From: Peribacillus huizhouensis
Lineage (GTDB): Bacteria > Bacillota > Bacilli > Bacillales > DSM-1321
Direction: 5' to 3'
Length of the DNA stretch: 39,672 nucleotides
NCBI RefSeq assembly: GCF_014138605.1
Contig: NZ_JACJHX010000025.1
Span: 1-39,672, forward strand
Made by a program: the position numbers and the translations under genes. Positions 25,941 through 33,842 of the stretch are shown here, one piece after another; position 1 is the stretch's first letter; each line of letters begins with the position of its first letter. Below the pieces are notes generated by a model. The model saw nothing but the letters and a program-made list of their open reading frames with translations, searched no databases and was not told the DNA's origin.

Positions 25941-26354
25941 TTACTTTGTAAGGGCATGTTCGACTTTAATGCACCGGTCCATTATGACAGTATAACCTTT
26001 TTCCTTTAAAAAATCATACGCTTCCTGATTTTCAACGCCAAGCTGAGCCCAGAAAATATCTGAATCAATTTCGGCAAATTCTTTTGCAATTTCAGGTAGA
26101 AATTCAGAGCGTCTAAACACATTGACAATATCAATTTTCCCCTCTATATCTTTTAAAGAAGAAACAGCTTTAACCCCTAAAACTTCAGTTACTGCTGGAT
26201 TTACCGGTATGATATCATACCCGCTTTTCTGCATTGCCTCTGAAACCATGTATGAAGTGCGGTTTGGGTTATCAGATAGACCAACTACAGCGATTCGTTT
26301 TGCCTTTTTTAATATGATACCTATTTCTTCTCTAGTAGGATTCTCAATAGCCAT
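25941..26354 (-). CDS. yneT: CoA-binding domain protein (YccU/YneT family)
   Basis: A 137-residue Rossmann-fold protein of the CoA_binding_2 type. The nucleotide-binding segment is KRIAVVGLSDNPNRTSYMVS (about 19-38), followed by GYDIIPVNPAVTEVLGV, IDIVNVFRRSEFLPEIAKEF and YTVIMDRCIKVEH at the end. B. subtilis YneT sits at the same place next to parE. The fold resembles the CoA-binding part of succinyl-CoA synthetase; no reaction is known. The ATG at 26352-26354 follows GGGGAGG. The longer frame lacks a ribosome binding site. Confidence 0.88.
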   Translation of the reverse strand: MAIENPTREEIGIILKKAKRIAVVGLSDNPNRTSYMVSEAMQKSGYDIIPVNPAVTEVLGVKAVSSLKDIEGKIDIVNVFRRSEFLPEIAKEFAEIDSDIFWAQLGVENQEAYDFLKEKGYTVIMDRCIKVEHALTK

Positions 26355-26476
26355 TACAATACCTCCCCTTTTGTTGAAAATTCGCTTCATTATGATCTAA
26401 TTCCTTGTTACTATGAAAAATAGTTTTAATAAGGAGCAATATCCTATCTTTTCCCCATATTAAACTGTTTTAAAAC

Positions 26477-27769
26477 TTAGTATTGTTTTCGTTTATAAAT
26501 AAATTTTGTCCATTGGTCTGTAATAATTGACAAAATCGAGCCAAAAATTAATCCATTATTTAATAATGATACTACAATCGGAGGTAAACCTGTAAATGCG
26601 CTAGCTGGAACAAACATAACACCTACTCCCCCAAGGAGCGATATCCCAACCACTGTTCTCACTCGGTTAGATTCTTCTTCTTTTTCTATTTCTAAAAATG
26701 CCATGCCGATCATGCTTGTAAAGACAACAAACATAACAGAATACCCTACAGGAACTGGAATGGATGCAAGAAAATTCATGACACTTGGCATAAAGCTAGA
26801 TAGTATTAGCAGGAGGGATCCGATTATAAATGGCAATTTTGCCGCGACTTTTGAAGTAGCTATGAAACCCGAAGCCCCTGATAATGGTACGGGTCCTACT
26901 GCACTAAATACCCCTCCCAGCATCTGACTGATGCCGGTAATATATCCAGATGCACGTAAATTTGTTTTCGCTTCTTTTTTAATGATCGACTGAACCGCAA
27001 GTTCAACTACTCTTATGCTTGCGATCAAATTCGTAAGTAAAAGCAAGGTTACAAACACCGCCGTTATGATCATTCCACTATCAAATGTCGGTCTACCGTA
27101 TACAAATATTTGAGGCATATTGAAAATTTGCACAGGTGTGTATGTATTAGGTTTAATTGCCCCAAAAACGGCAAACAAAATCCAGCCTACAGCAAGCGAA
27201 ATTAGCACTGCATATTGGCGGACTATACTAAGCTTATGCCTCGTAAAATAAAATGTCAAAAGAACAGTTACAAAACTTAAAGCAGCAATTTTCAAATCCA
27301 CTTTTTCGCTTACATACCCTACACCTAGCATACCGTTTAAAAAGGATTTACTCAATTGGATGACAAGTAATAATAAATAAATTCCAATTACAGCTGGTGT
27401 AAACATCTTGCTAATCTTATCAATAAGACCAGCCATACTTAATAAAATGAAAAGAAGGCCACTTGCAATTAACGCTCCTTGAAGAGCTTGCAATGTTTCT
27501 CCTGCCGAAGAAAAAAGTGTTGTGCTAAATCCCGCATAAATTGTAAAGACACCCCACCAAAGTCCAGCTGGCGCTTCATTTATCGGTAATTTATGCCCGA
27601 AAAATATTTGTAAAAGTCCAGCAAGCGCAAAAATAAATACTGTTCTTTGTACAAAATTAGCAGCATCCTCTCCTGTTAATCCGAATAAATCTGCAATTGC
27701 AATCGGAGCAACGATTGATGAAGCAAGCATAAAAGCCACCCACTGGATGGCTGCAAAGACAGTTTTCAT
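26477..27769 (-). CDS. Purine/pyrimidine permease (NAT/NCS2 family)
   Basis: A 430-residue membrane transporter with about 12-14 hydrophobic segments, typical of the xanthine/uracil/ascorbate (NCS2) family. Family cues are the N-terminal QWVAFMLASSIVAPIAIADL and INEAPAGLWWGVFTIYAGF in early helices. GVFSAVGPVPLSGASGFIAT lies in the substrate region and IPVPVGYSVMFVVFTSMIG later. It resembles B. subtilis YwdJ more than PbuX or PyrP. Substrate is not fixed by sequence. It is preceded by AAAGGAC upstream of the ATG, and no purine riboswitch or PurR box is recognisable in 27770-28100. The neighbouring genes give no pathway context. Confidence 0.82.
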   Translation of the reverse strand: MKTVFAAIQWVAFMLASSIVAPIAIADLFGLTGEDAANFVQRTVFIFALAGLLQIFFGHKLPINEAPAGLWWGVFTIYAGFSTTLFSSAGETLQALQGALIASGLLFILLSMAGLIDKISKMFTPAVIGIYLLLLVIQLSKSFLNGMLGVGYVSEKVDLKIAALSFVTVLLTFYFTRHKLSIVRQYAVLISLAVGWILFAVFGAIKPNTYTPVQIFNMPQIFVYGRPTFDSGMIITAVFVTLLLLTNLIASIRVVELAVQSIIKKEAKTNLRASGYITGISQMLGGVFSAVGPVPLSGASGFIATSKVAAKLPFIIGSLLLILSSFMPSVMNFLASIPVPVGYSVMFVVFTSMIGMAFLEIEKEEESNRVRTVVGISLLGGVGVMFVPASAFTGLPPIVVSLLNNGLIFGSILSIITDQWTKFIYKRKQY

Positions 27770-28127
27770 AAATTCTCAAGTCCTTTCATTTCCTATAAAA
27801 AAACAGAATCGTCTTAATCCTCTTTTTCAGAAATTTATTTGCTGTTCTAAAAGCCATAAAAAATACTATCATTTTTTCTCAAAAATTTCTAGCACACGTC
27901 TAAAACAATCATTTCCCACTATTTTATGGCAAATGAAAATAATTGAGAAAAGAGTTAATAGTTCTATAGTCAAACGAATATTATCAATTTAGCTATTAAT
28001 AGACACGAAAAATCTTTCATACAGCTTCTATAGTAAATATTTTTTTCTACACCCATAGTATTTTTAAGAAGAAATGATAAAATACATAACAGGAACCTTC
28101 TAAATTTTGATGAGAAAGGGCTATAAT
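27770..28127. other. Divergent intergenic region between the permease gene and plsY
   Basis: This 358-base AT-rich stretch carries the ribosome binding sites of both divergent genes. A TAAAAT-type -10 sequence lies about 55 bases before plsY. No riboswitch, hairpin terminator or extra gene is seen. Confidence 0.5.
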
Positions 28128-28721
28128 ATGTTTACTATTATACTAATTTTAATTCTTGCCTATCTTATAGGCTCTATTCCTTCTGGTTTAATTATTGGCA
28201 AAACATTTTATAATACTGACATTCGGGAACATGGCAGTAAAAACCTTGGTGGAACAAATACATTCCGAACTCTTGGTATTAAAGCCGGTCTGATTGTAAC
28301 GAGTATGGATGTTTTAAAAGGAACACTCGCAACACTGTTGCCGCTTATGTTCGGGACAGATAATCTTCATCCACTGATTCCTGGTGTCGTCGCAGTTATT
28401 GGACATATGTACCCAATTTTTGCTCGCTTTAAAGGTGGAAAAGCAGTTGCTACTTCTGGTGGTATTTTACTTGGTTTTTCCCCTATATTATTCGGTATTA
28501 TTTTGATTGTATTTTTTCTAACATTATACTTAACAAAATACGTATCATTATCATCGATGATTACTTCGTTCATCTCAATTATATACGTATTGGCTTTTCA
28601 AAGAGAGCAATGGATTTTATTAATTGTTGTCTCTGTACTCTTCATATTTATATGCTATCGTCACCGGGCAAATATTAAACGTATTATTAATAAAACAGAA
28701 CCAAAAATTAAGTGGCTTTAG
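28128..28721 (+). CDS. plsY: Glycerol-3-phosphate acyltransferase PlsY
   Basis: Integral membrane enzyme of 197 residues that transfers the acyl group of acyl-phosphate to glycerol-3-phosphate, the first step of phospholipid synthesis. The three conserved loops are visible: [11 protein letters not shown] (about 14-24), [15 protein letters not shown] (about 35-49) and [15 protein letters not shown] (about 97-111). Five membrane segments are predicted. The ATG at 28128-28130 is chosen, with AAAGGG seven bases upstream; an ATG seven codons earlier has no site. The position beside yneT-parE-parC is the usual Bacillus arrangement. Confidence 0.95.
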   Translation: MFTIILILILAYLIGSIPSGLIIGKTFYNTDIREHGSKNLGGTNTFRTLGIKAGLIVTSMDVLKGTLATLLPLMFGTDNLHPLIPGVVAVIGHMYPIFARFKGGKAVATSGGILLGFSPILFGIILIVFFLTLYLTKYVSLSSMITSFISIIYVLAFQREQWILLIVVSVLFIFICYRHRANIKRIINKTEPKIKWL

Positions 28722-28767
28722 CATTCCTCACTTTATCTAGTTTTTTCTCCTGAGACTGTCTCAAACG

Positions 28768-28857
28768 AAAGTGTCAGACCCCAAACTACAATATATAGTT
28801 CAATTGATGTATATATAACTCGATAGACTGTGTATAAAGTGTGAGGTCAGACTCTTT
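28768..28857. repeat. Copy 1 of an imperfect palindromic repeat, 3' of plsY
   Basis: The segment begins AAAGTGTCAGACCCCAAAC and ends TAAAGTGTGAGGTCAGACTC. It is recognisably the same element as 34081-34169 (CAGA-CCCAAAC ... GTGTATA-AGTGT ... TCTGACC/GTCAGAC). It probably folds into a long hairpin 3' of plsY. GTCAGACTC is repeated directly at 28847-28855 and 28861-28869. Confidence 0.6.
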
Positions 28858-28944
28858 TGAGTCAGACTCTGCCAGTAAATTTTATACATCTCTTTATAAT
28901 TACTTTTATTGTTGAATACAGATATCATTGAAGGAGTGATTAGC

Positions 28945-29088
28945 TTGAAGCCATTACAAATTTCACCTGAAACAGCAATTAAACTCTCGGAAAAACTAAA
29001 GCTACCAATCGAACAAATTTTACATATGCCTTCTCATATATTAGTCGCAAAACTGGCAGAGCTAGAGCAGAAGCCTCGCGAAAAATAA
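28945..29088 (+). CDS. YycC-family small protein
   Basis: A 47-residue protein too short for usual ORF cut-offs. LKPLQISPETAIKLSEKLKL, PIEQILHMPSHILVAKLAEL and a basic tail match the B. subtilis YycC family closely in pattern (MRPLQISPETA..LA..L...PLEQ..HMPQHIL...). Function is unknown. The start is TTG at 28945-28947, with AAGGAG eight bases upstream. A deleted copy of the structured repeat (29240-29342) follows before yneR. Confidence 0.85.
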   Translation: MKPLQISPETAIKLSEKLKLPIEQILHMPSHILVAKLAELEQKPREK

Positions 29089-29239
29089 AGGAAGACTAAC
29101 ATCAGTGGTAATTCATCTCCCAATAAGGTTAGCCTCTTTACTGAAGATATATCAAAAACACATCATAATAAGCAATATATGTTCAACACACTTCATTCGT
29201 ATCATTCGCATCTTTCTCCAATATGCTTTATACTACATC

Positions 29240-29342
29240 TATCCCGCTTTAACGAAGTGGAATGGAGATATTAGTGACACTAGAACGGGACTAACAATCA
29301 GTGAGGATGAAAAGCCCCCCACTGATTGAAGTTTCACTTTAT
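29240..29342 (+). repeat. Copy C: deleted derivative of the structured repeat element
   Basis: The left end TATCCCGCTTTAACG matches the left end of 30081-30402. It then jumps to ACACTAGAACGGGACTAACA, and the terminal hairpin AATCAGTG (29296-29303) / CACTGATT (29320-29327), and ends GAAGTTTCACTTTAT. Compared with the full copy, the hairpin has a compensatory change (C-G to T-A in AACCAGTG/CACTGGTT), so pairing is kept while sequence differs. It ends 22 bases before the yneR start. Confidence 0.7.
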
Positions 29343-29364
29343 TGCATATTGGAAGGAGATTACG

Positions 29365-29655
29365 ATGAATATTATTATCTCTGATAAGGCCATCACGTGG
29401 TATAAAGAAGAATTAAATTTAAAAAGTGGCGATAGTGTTCGTTTTTTCGCAAGATATGGAGGCCATAGCCCGATCCAAAGTGGTTTTTCGTTAGGTGTAA
29501 ACAGCGATCAACCAATTGATATAGGTGTATCTGTACAGAAAGATGACATTACTTTTTTCGTTGAAGAAAGTGACTTATGGTATTTTGATGGTCATAATTT
29601 GAGAGTAAATTATAATGAAAAATATAATGAGCCTGAATTTCATTACGAAAAATAA
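29365..29655 (+). CDS. yneR: HesB/IscA-like protein YneR
   Basis: A 96-residue protein with the HesB-like (IscA) fold: MNIIISDKAITWYKEELNLK, VRFFARYGGHSP, SGFSLGVNSDQPIDIG and ITFFVEESDLWYF. Unlike IscA/SufA it contains no cysteine at all, so it cannot hold an iron-sulfur cluster in the classic way; B. subtilis YneR is of the same type and is about 95 residues. The role is unknown. The ATG at 29365-29367 follows GGAAGGAG. A perfect terminator follows. Confidence 0.9.
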   Translation: MNIIISDKAITWYKEELNLKSGDSVRFFARYGGHSPIQSGFSLGVNSDQPIDIGVSVQKDDITFFVEESDLWYFDGHNLRVNYNEKYNEPEFHYEK

Positions 29656-29669
29656 TGATTGAATTAGAA

Positions 29670-29699
29670 GAGGATGTCTCAATGCTTTGAGACATCCTC
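29670..29699 (+). terminator. Terminator of yneR
   Basis: GAGGATGTCTCAA (29670-29682) pairs perfectly with TTGAGACATCCTC (29687-29699) around TGCT, followed by TCTTGT. It lies between convergent yneR and yneQ and can serve both. Confidence 0.85.
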
Positions 29700-29715
29700 T
29701 CTTGTCTGCAGACGC

Positions 29716-30012
29716 TTACATACGAATAAGCTTATTTACAATGCCTTCTTTCTTAAGGATTTCACGTTGTTTTTCACCGAGAAGATCGTAATGTGAGTAC
29801 CCATCCTTCCGATTATGTATCCATTCTTGCTTAAGCCCATGACGTGCTCCCCACTCTGCTAACTGCCTCATATTCTTACAACCTACTTTTGTCACAGTAT
29901 CGCAACCTGGAAATCGATCATCTAGCCAATAGTGGGTAATAAATGCTATTTCTCCATTATCTATTTTCCGTTTCCATTCAGTAATATCTTTACATTTTAT
30001 GCCGAATGCCAA
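29716..30012 (-). CDS. yneQ: YneQ-family protein
   Basis: A 98-residue basic protein matching the B. subtilis YneQ pattern: AFGIKCKDITEWKRKIDNGE, IAFITHYWLDDRFPGCDTVT, KVGCKNMRQLAEWGARHGLK and EWIHNRKDGYSHYDLLG. Conserved Cys, His and Asp residues hint at metal or nucleic-acid binding, but no function is known. The TTG at 30010-30012 is preferred over the ATG five codons earlier. That ATG overlaps the GGAGG which serves the TTG with 8-base spacing. Confidence 0.85.
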   Translation of the reverse strand: MAFGIKCKDITEWKRKIDNGEIAFITHYWLDDRFPGCDTVTKVGCKNMRQLAEWGARHGLKQEWIHNRKDGYSHYDLLGEKQREILKKEGIVNKLIRM

Positions 30013-30080
30013 GACACACACCTCCATTTTTTGCTTGTGTCATTACTACGCACGCAACTACTTGTTATTTGTAAAGTCTT

Positions 30081-30402
30081 TTATCCCGCTTTTACGGGCA
30101 GTAAGACCCCCACCTCAAGGCTTAGAGGAATCTAAGAAGCATTGGTGGTGGACACTGCCCGTTAAAGCCCGATTGGTGAGATACAGTGAAACTTACCGAT
30201 GCACGAGCAGAAGTTAAGTTTGCGCCCACAGAATGTGGGTCACACAGACGAAGACATGAGGACGCGGCGTACTTAGTCTGTGATTCATTGATTCGGGTTC
30301 GTACTGTCCGATTGATCGAAGCGAAAGCGAAGATCTTAGCGACAGTGGAACGGGATTAACAACCAGTGGGGATGATGCCCCCACTGGTTGAAGTTTCACT
30401 TT
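30081..30402 (+). ncRNA. Full-length structured repeat element, candidate non-coding RNA
   Basis: There is no credible ORF but dense base-pairing on the plus strand. ACGGGCAGT (30094-30102) pairs with ACTGCCCGT (30154-30162), enclosing a CCACC/GGTGG stem and CTTAGA-GGAA-TCTAAG (30121-30136, GNRA loop). GTGAAACTT (30186-30194) pairs with AAGTTTCAC (30391-30399) and encloses four further hairpins. These are CCCAC/GTGGG, CACAGAC/GTCTGTG (30243-30249 with 30276-30282), ACTGTC/GACAGT (30303-30308 with 30341-30346) capped by GC-GAAA-GC, and AACCAGTGGGG/CCCCACTGGTT (30361-30371 with 30379-30389). Both GNRA loops exist only in the plus-strand reading. Shorter derivatives share its two ends, so it is mobile or was. 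It lies between yneP and yneQ, opposite to them, and its last bases overlap the yneP stop codon. Confidence 0.6.
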
Positions 30403-30832
30403 ATTGTTCAATATCCTTTTTCTTGTTCGCTTCATAAACCACATGCCAATCCGGTAAAAGTCGCTTAATTGAAATTGGCCTGAAGCTTTCCTTTTTCACA
30501 CATACATGAGCAGAACTAGCAGAGACAGCTAACTCTGCATTTTCGGTCAGAATTTCATACCCATACACAACACGAAGTCCATCATATGACTCAATCCATG
30601 TTTTAACAATGGCAATTTCACCGTAACGAAGTGGTTTTTTATAAGATACCTGGATATCAATGACTGGAGATAAAATCCCATCTGCCTCCATCTCTGCATA
30701 ATTAAAACCCAAATCTTTTATAAGCTGTGTTCTCCCAATCTCCAGCCAAATCACATAATTAGCATGGTACACAATGCCCATTTGATCCGTTTCTGCATAT
30801 CGAACTTCAATTTTTTTTTCAGATACTAGCAT
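30401..30832 (-). CDS. yneP: Acyl-CoA thioesterase, 4HBT hotdog family (YneP)
   Basis: A 143-residue single hotdog domain. The 4HBT signature VRYAETDQMGIVYHANYVIW (about residues 10-29) carries the catalytic Asp, followed by EIGRTQLIKDLGFNYAEME and IQVSYKKPLRYGEIAIVKTW. It would hydrolyse acyl-CoA thioesters in the cytoplasm, with substrate unknown. Its ATG overlaps the stop of the upstream AAA+ gene as TAATG at 30830-30834, so the two are translationally coupled. The structured repeat abuts the 3' end and supplies sequence at the stop codon. Confidence 0.92.
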   Translation of the reverse strand: MLVSEKKIEVRYAETDQMGIVYHANYVIWLEIGRTQLIKDLGFNYAEMEADGILSPVIDIQVSYKKPLRYGEIAIVKTWIESYDGLRVVYGYEILTENAELAVSASSAHVCVKKESFRPISIKRLLPDWHVVYEANKKKDIEQ

Positions 30833-33180
30833 TACATTTCACTCTTCCCTATTTTTTCTGCTGCTTTTCTTAAGTCTTCTGTCATTAAAATGGTCAAGTT
30901 TTGTGAATTATTTTCGATCGACTTATTCATGATCCGCATCGCTTGTTCTTGTATAGCTTCATCAACTAAACTTGTTGCAAAACGACCATTCCCTTTAACT
31001 AGATGATTGGTTAAATATTCATTCAACCAACTAATTGCTTGATCTTCCAATTTGTATTGGTATTGAACCGCATAATTTTCGATAATTTGTAAAAGCTCTT
31101 CAGCTGTATAATCAGGAAAATGGATGAATTTTCGAAATCGAGAACGTAGCCCCGGATTGCTCTCAAGAAGACGGTTCATTTCCTTACTATATCCAGCAAG
31201 AACGACAACTAGATTTTCATTATGCTTAGTCATTTCCTCAACAAGTGTATCAATGACCTCTTTACCAAAATCATTTTCCGACTTACTGAATAAAGAATAT
31301 GCTTCATCAATAAATAAAACTCCGCCTAGTGCTTCACGAATTTTTTTCTTCGTCTTAATAGCTGTTTGTCCGACATATTCACCTACAAAATCGGAGCGTC
31401 CAGCTACAATCATATGGCCCCTTTTAAGCAGACCTGTCTCTTTCAATAATTCTGAGTAGATTTTGGCAACTGTTGTCTTACCTGTTCCAGGATTCCCCGT
31501 GAACACTGTATGTGATTGAATTGGTACAGCTTGAAGACCATAATTGCGTCTGAGTTGCTGCATCTCAACAAATGCAATAATCGCTTGTACTTCTTTCTTA
31601 ATTTCGTCTAAGCCTACTAATAAACCTAGCTTTTCTCCAGGAGAGATAGTAGGTTTTAGTTCATTTCTCCGGAAGTCTTCTCCTGTGAGTGACGTATAAT
31701 GGAGAATAGGATTTTCATCTAAGTCTGTACGAGCTCCTCTTTTAAAAATAGCGTCGTTGACAATTGATCGTACAGTTCTAGCATTCCCAAAGGTTTCATC
31801 TACTTTTTCGGCCTCAATACGCATCTCAAGTTCCATCTTTGCATCCTTAGTCATTAGATAATCATTGTCTCGTGCCATCCCTTCCGCAAGTTGAAGCAAT
31901 TCTTCAGTTGTGTAGTCTGGAAGCTGGAAATGATTGGACTGAGGGAATCTACTTCTTAAACCTGGATTAGCCTGTAAAAATTGACGCGTTTCATCAGGAT
32001 ATCCAGCTAAGATCACGGCAAATTTCCCTGCGTATTTTTGATTACTCATCAGTGACACAAGTGTATCAATTACTGTTTGTCCGTAATCATTCCCTGATTG
32101 ACCTTCTCGTTTTAAACTGTATGCCTCATCAATAAATAACACACCGCCGAGAGATTTTTCCACAGCATTTTGCACTCTTTCTTCTGTTTGACCGATAAAT
32201 GAGCCTACTAGTTGTGAGCGATCCACTTCTATCACTTCTTCTCGGGGAAGAACACCTAATTCATAATAAATTTTAGCAAGGAGGCGAGCAATGGTCGTTT
32301 TGCCTGTTCCCGGATTCCCGGTTAGCACCATATTTAGACTTAACTCATCTCTAATTTGCAGACCAAGTTCTTTTCTTTTATTTTGATATTGCAAGAAACG
32401 ATAATATTCATTCATTCTATTTTTCACTTCAGCTAATCCAATCATTGATTGCAGTTCGGCAAGTGCATCTTTAGGTTGAGTTAAGACGTCCATGCTCGTT
32501 TGAAATAAAGCATTCCACTGTTTTTTCACTTTCATTACACGATCCAAATGTTCCTTCATATCGTTGAAGTGTGTCGCTGTATGGAATACCCCTGAGATGG
32601 ACTCCTCATATTCCTTTGCAGCCTGAAGGAGCTCTGTAAGCTCTTCTGATGCTTCTGAAAGCAAAGTAATAGCTGCTTTGTAGTTTTTGATGGTTCCATC
32701 CTCAACATGATTATTTGCCTGTTTAAGTGATTCTTCAAGTTTGCTACGCTGTTCCATTATTCTTTCCATGTATTTCCCACATAAATAAATATATTCTTCA
32801 GCTACTTTTTTCTTTGCTGTTCGATTATCTGTTTCACGTATTAGCGGAAATTCAATAACAGAGAACACTTCACTATATTTCTTCCAACCAGAGCTTGCAA
32901 GGAGCTCATTCGCCCGCTTATTGTTCGCATCAGAACGGACTGCTTCTCTGAGCCATGTTTCATATAGTGAGTCCTCACCATGAAGAAACTTCTGGCTTTT
33001 AGCAAGCATACTAAATAACTCAGATTGATAAGAAGCTAATGATTGAATGTTTTCAATCTCAGCTAAAAGTGCCATGATTTTATGTAAGTCATTTATATAC
33101 CCTTTTTCATTAATCTCTTCCGTTAATTCTTTTATTTTTACATCATAATCATGATGTTGATGTTTATTCCTTGTATTCAT
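30832..33180 (-). CDS. Two-domain AAA+ ATPase, CbxX/SpoVK-like
   Basis: A 782-residue protein. An N-terminal helical region (about 1-235, coiled-coil-like, with long Glu/Lys/Leu helices) precedes two CbxX/CfqX-type AAA+ modules. Module 1 has Walker A GNPGTGKT at about 288-295 and Walker B GGVLFIDEA at about 345-353. Module 2 has GNPGTGKT at about 562-569 and GGVLFIDEA at about 619-627. Both have arginine-finger segments (NPGLRSRF). B. subtilis SpoVK (322 residues) has a single such module. The start ATG 33178-33180 follows GGAAGATGGGA; the ATG 12 codons earlier lacks a site. Position beside tlp-sspN hints at a sporulation role (inference). Coupled to yneP. Confidence 0.88.
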   Translation of the reverse strand: MNTRNKHQHHDYDVKIKELTEEINEKGYINDLHKIMALLAEIENIQSLASYQSELFSMLAKSQKFLHGEDSLYETWLREAVRSDANNKRANELLASSGWKKYSEVFSVIEFPLIRETDNRTAKKKVAEEYIYLCGKYMERIMEQRSKLEESLKQANNHVEDGTIKNYKAAITLLSEASEELTELLQAAKEYEESISGVFHTATHFNDMKEHLDRVMKVKKQWNALFQTSMDVLTQPKDALAELQSMIGLAEVKNRMNEYYRFLQYQNKRKELGLQIRDELSLNMVLTGNPGTGKTTIARLLAKIYYELGVLPREEVIEVDRSQLVGSFIGQTEERVQNAVEKSLGGVLFIDEAYSLKREGQSGNDYGQTVIDTLVSLMSNQKYAGKFAVILAGYPDETRQFLQANPGLRSRFPQSNHFQLPDYTTEELLQLAEGMARDNDYLMTKDAKMELEMRIEAEKVDETFGNARTVRSIVNDAIFKRGARTDLDENPILHYTSLTGEDFRRNELKPTISPGEKLGLLVGLDEIKKEVQAIIAFVEMQQLRRNYGLQAVPIQSHTVFTGNPGTGKTTVAKIYSELLKETGLLKRGHMIVAGRSDFVGEYVGQTAIKTKKKIREALGGVLFIDEAYSLFSKSENDFGKEVIDTLVEEMTKHNENLVVVLAGYSKEMNRLLESNPGLRSRFRKFIHFPDYTAEELLQIIENYAVQYQYKLEDQAISWLNEYLTNHLVKGNGRFATSLVDEAIQEQAMRIMNKSIENNSQNLTILMTEDLRKAAEKIGKSEM

Positions 33181-33283
33181 TCTTATCCCATCTTCCAATA
33201 ACAAATTCTTTTCCATCTTATCATACTAAGTCGATTTTTTTCTCGTTTGGAAGTACCGCCCTCTTTTTTTCCATAAAAAAAGA

Positions 33284-33303
33284 AGAAAGAATCTCTTCTT
33301 TCT
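33284..33303 (-). terminator. Terminator of tlp
   Basis: On the minus strand AGAAAGAA-GAGA-TTCTTTCT is followed by TCTTTTTTTA. It lies about 27 bases past the tlp stop, before the AAA+ gene start region. Confidence 0.65.
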
Positions 33304-33329
33304 CCTTTTTATTTACTACTCGAAGTTAT

Positions 33330-33560
33330 TTATTCAAATCCATTCTCTCTGGCTTGTTTTTCATCTTGAATTTCATTTTTAAAAGACTCTATACTTTCTT
33401 GTCTTCGCTGATTTTTTTCTTTTATTGCATTTCTTTCATCTCCAGAAGCAAACTCCAATGTTTCTTCAGCTGCTTCTATATTTTCCATTGTGTTCTGAAT
33501 CATGTCTTCAAGCTTTTCTACGTTATCACTGCGATCATCAGGATTATGCTTATAATTCAT
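33330..33560 (-). CDS. tlp: Small acid-soluble spore protein Tlp
   Basis: A 76-residue, highly charged, helical protein: MNYKHNPDDRSDNVEKLEDM, IQNTMENIEAAEETLEFASG and IKEKNQRRQESIESFKNEIQ. This is the Tlp family of minor SASPs, made in the forespore and found in the spore core. In B. subtilis tlp follows sspN in one operon, as here (69 bases apart). GGAGG lies upstream of the ATG at 33558-33560. A 13-bp hairpin separates it from sspN. Confidence 0.93.
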   Translation of the reverse strand: MNYKHNPDDRSDNVEKLEDMIQNTMENIEAAEETLEFASGDERNAIKEKNQRRQESIESFKNEIQDEKQARENGFE

Positions 33561-33592
33561 CGAAATGGCCTCCTAATAAAAAATAAATTTTA

Positions 33593-33623
33593 TTAGTTTA
33601 CATAATTATTTTATGTAAACTAA
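33593..33623 (-). terminator. Hairpin between sspN and tlp, possible attenuator
   Basis: TTAGTTTACATAA (33593-33605) pairs perfectly with TTATGTAAACTAA (33611-33623). It begins five bases past the sspN stop and is followed on the minus strand by AT-rich sequence ending in TTTATTTTTT. It may partly terminate sspN transcripts and lower tlp expression. Confidence 0.55.
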
Positions 33624-33628
33624 TTTTA

Positions 33629-33772
33629 CTATTCACCCTTCGTTTGAATAACTTGTGGGTGCTGGCCGCTTTGATCTTGCATTTGTTTACCTTTATTTCC
33701 ACCTGCAGAACGAGATTTCATTCCAATTTGATTCGGTGCAAAATGTTTGGAATCTTTTTTTGGATTGCTCAT
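33629..33772 (-). CDS. sspN: Small acid-soluble spore protein SspN
   Basis: A 47-residue protein: [40 protein letters not shown] and a short tail, matching B. subtilis SspN ([33 protein letters not shown]). It is a minor spore-core SASP made in the forespore. The start ATG 33770-33772 is fixed by GAGGAGGGG nine bases upstream. CATCCTA at 33794-33800 (minus strand) fits a sigma-G -10 element, though the -35 match is poor. It forms an operon with tlp. Confidence 0.93.
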   Translation of the reverse strand: MSNPKKDSKHFAPNQIGMKSRSAGGNKGKQMQDQSGQHPQVIQTKGE

Positions 33773-33842
33773 CAATTTTCCCCTCCTCAAGAATAGGATG
33801 ACCGAAGGATAAGTAAACATTACCGGAATTATTTGTTAAATA

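Noticed and set aside
27770..28100. Possible purine riboswitch or PurR box upstream of the permease gene
   Set aside because: No conserved purine-aptamer loops or PurR palindrome can be found in this stretch.
30214..30444. Minus-strand open frame of 76 codons across the structured repeat
   Set aside because: It is read from repeat sequence and the yneP 3' end, has no ribosome binding site, and is basic and Ser-rich as expected of chance translation.
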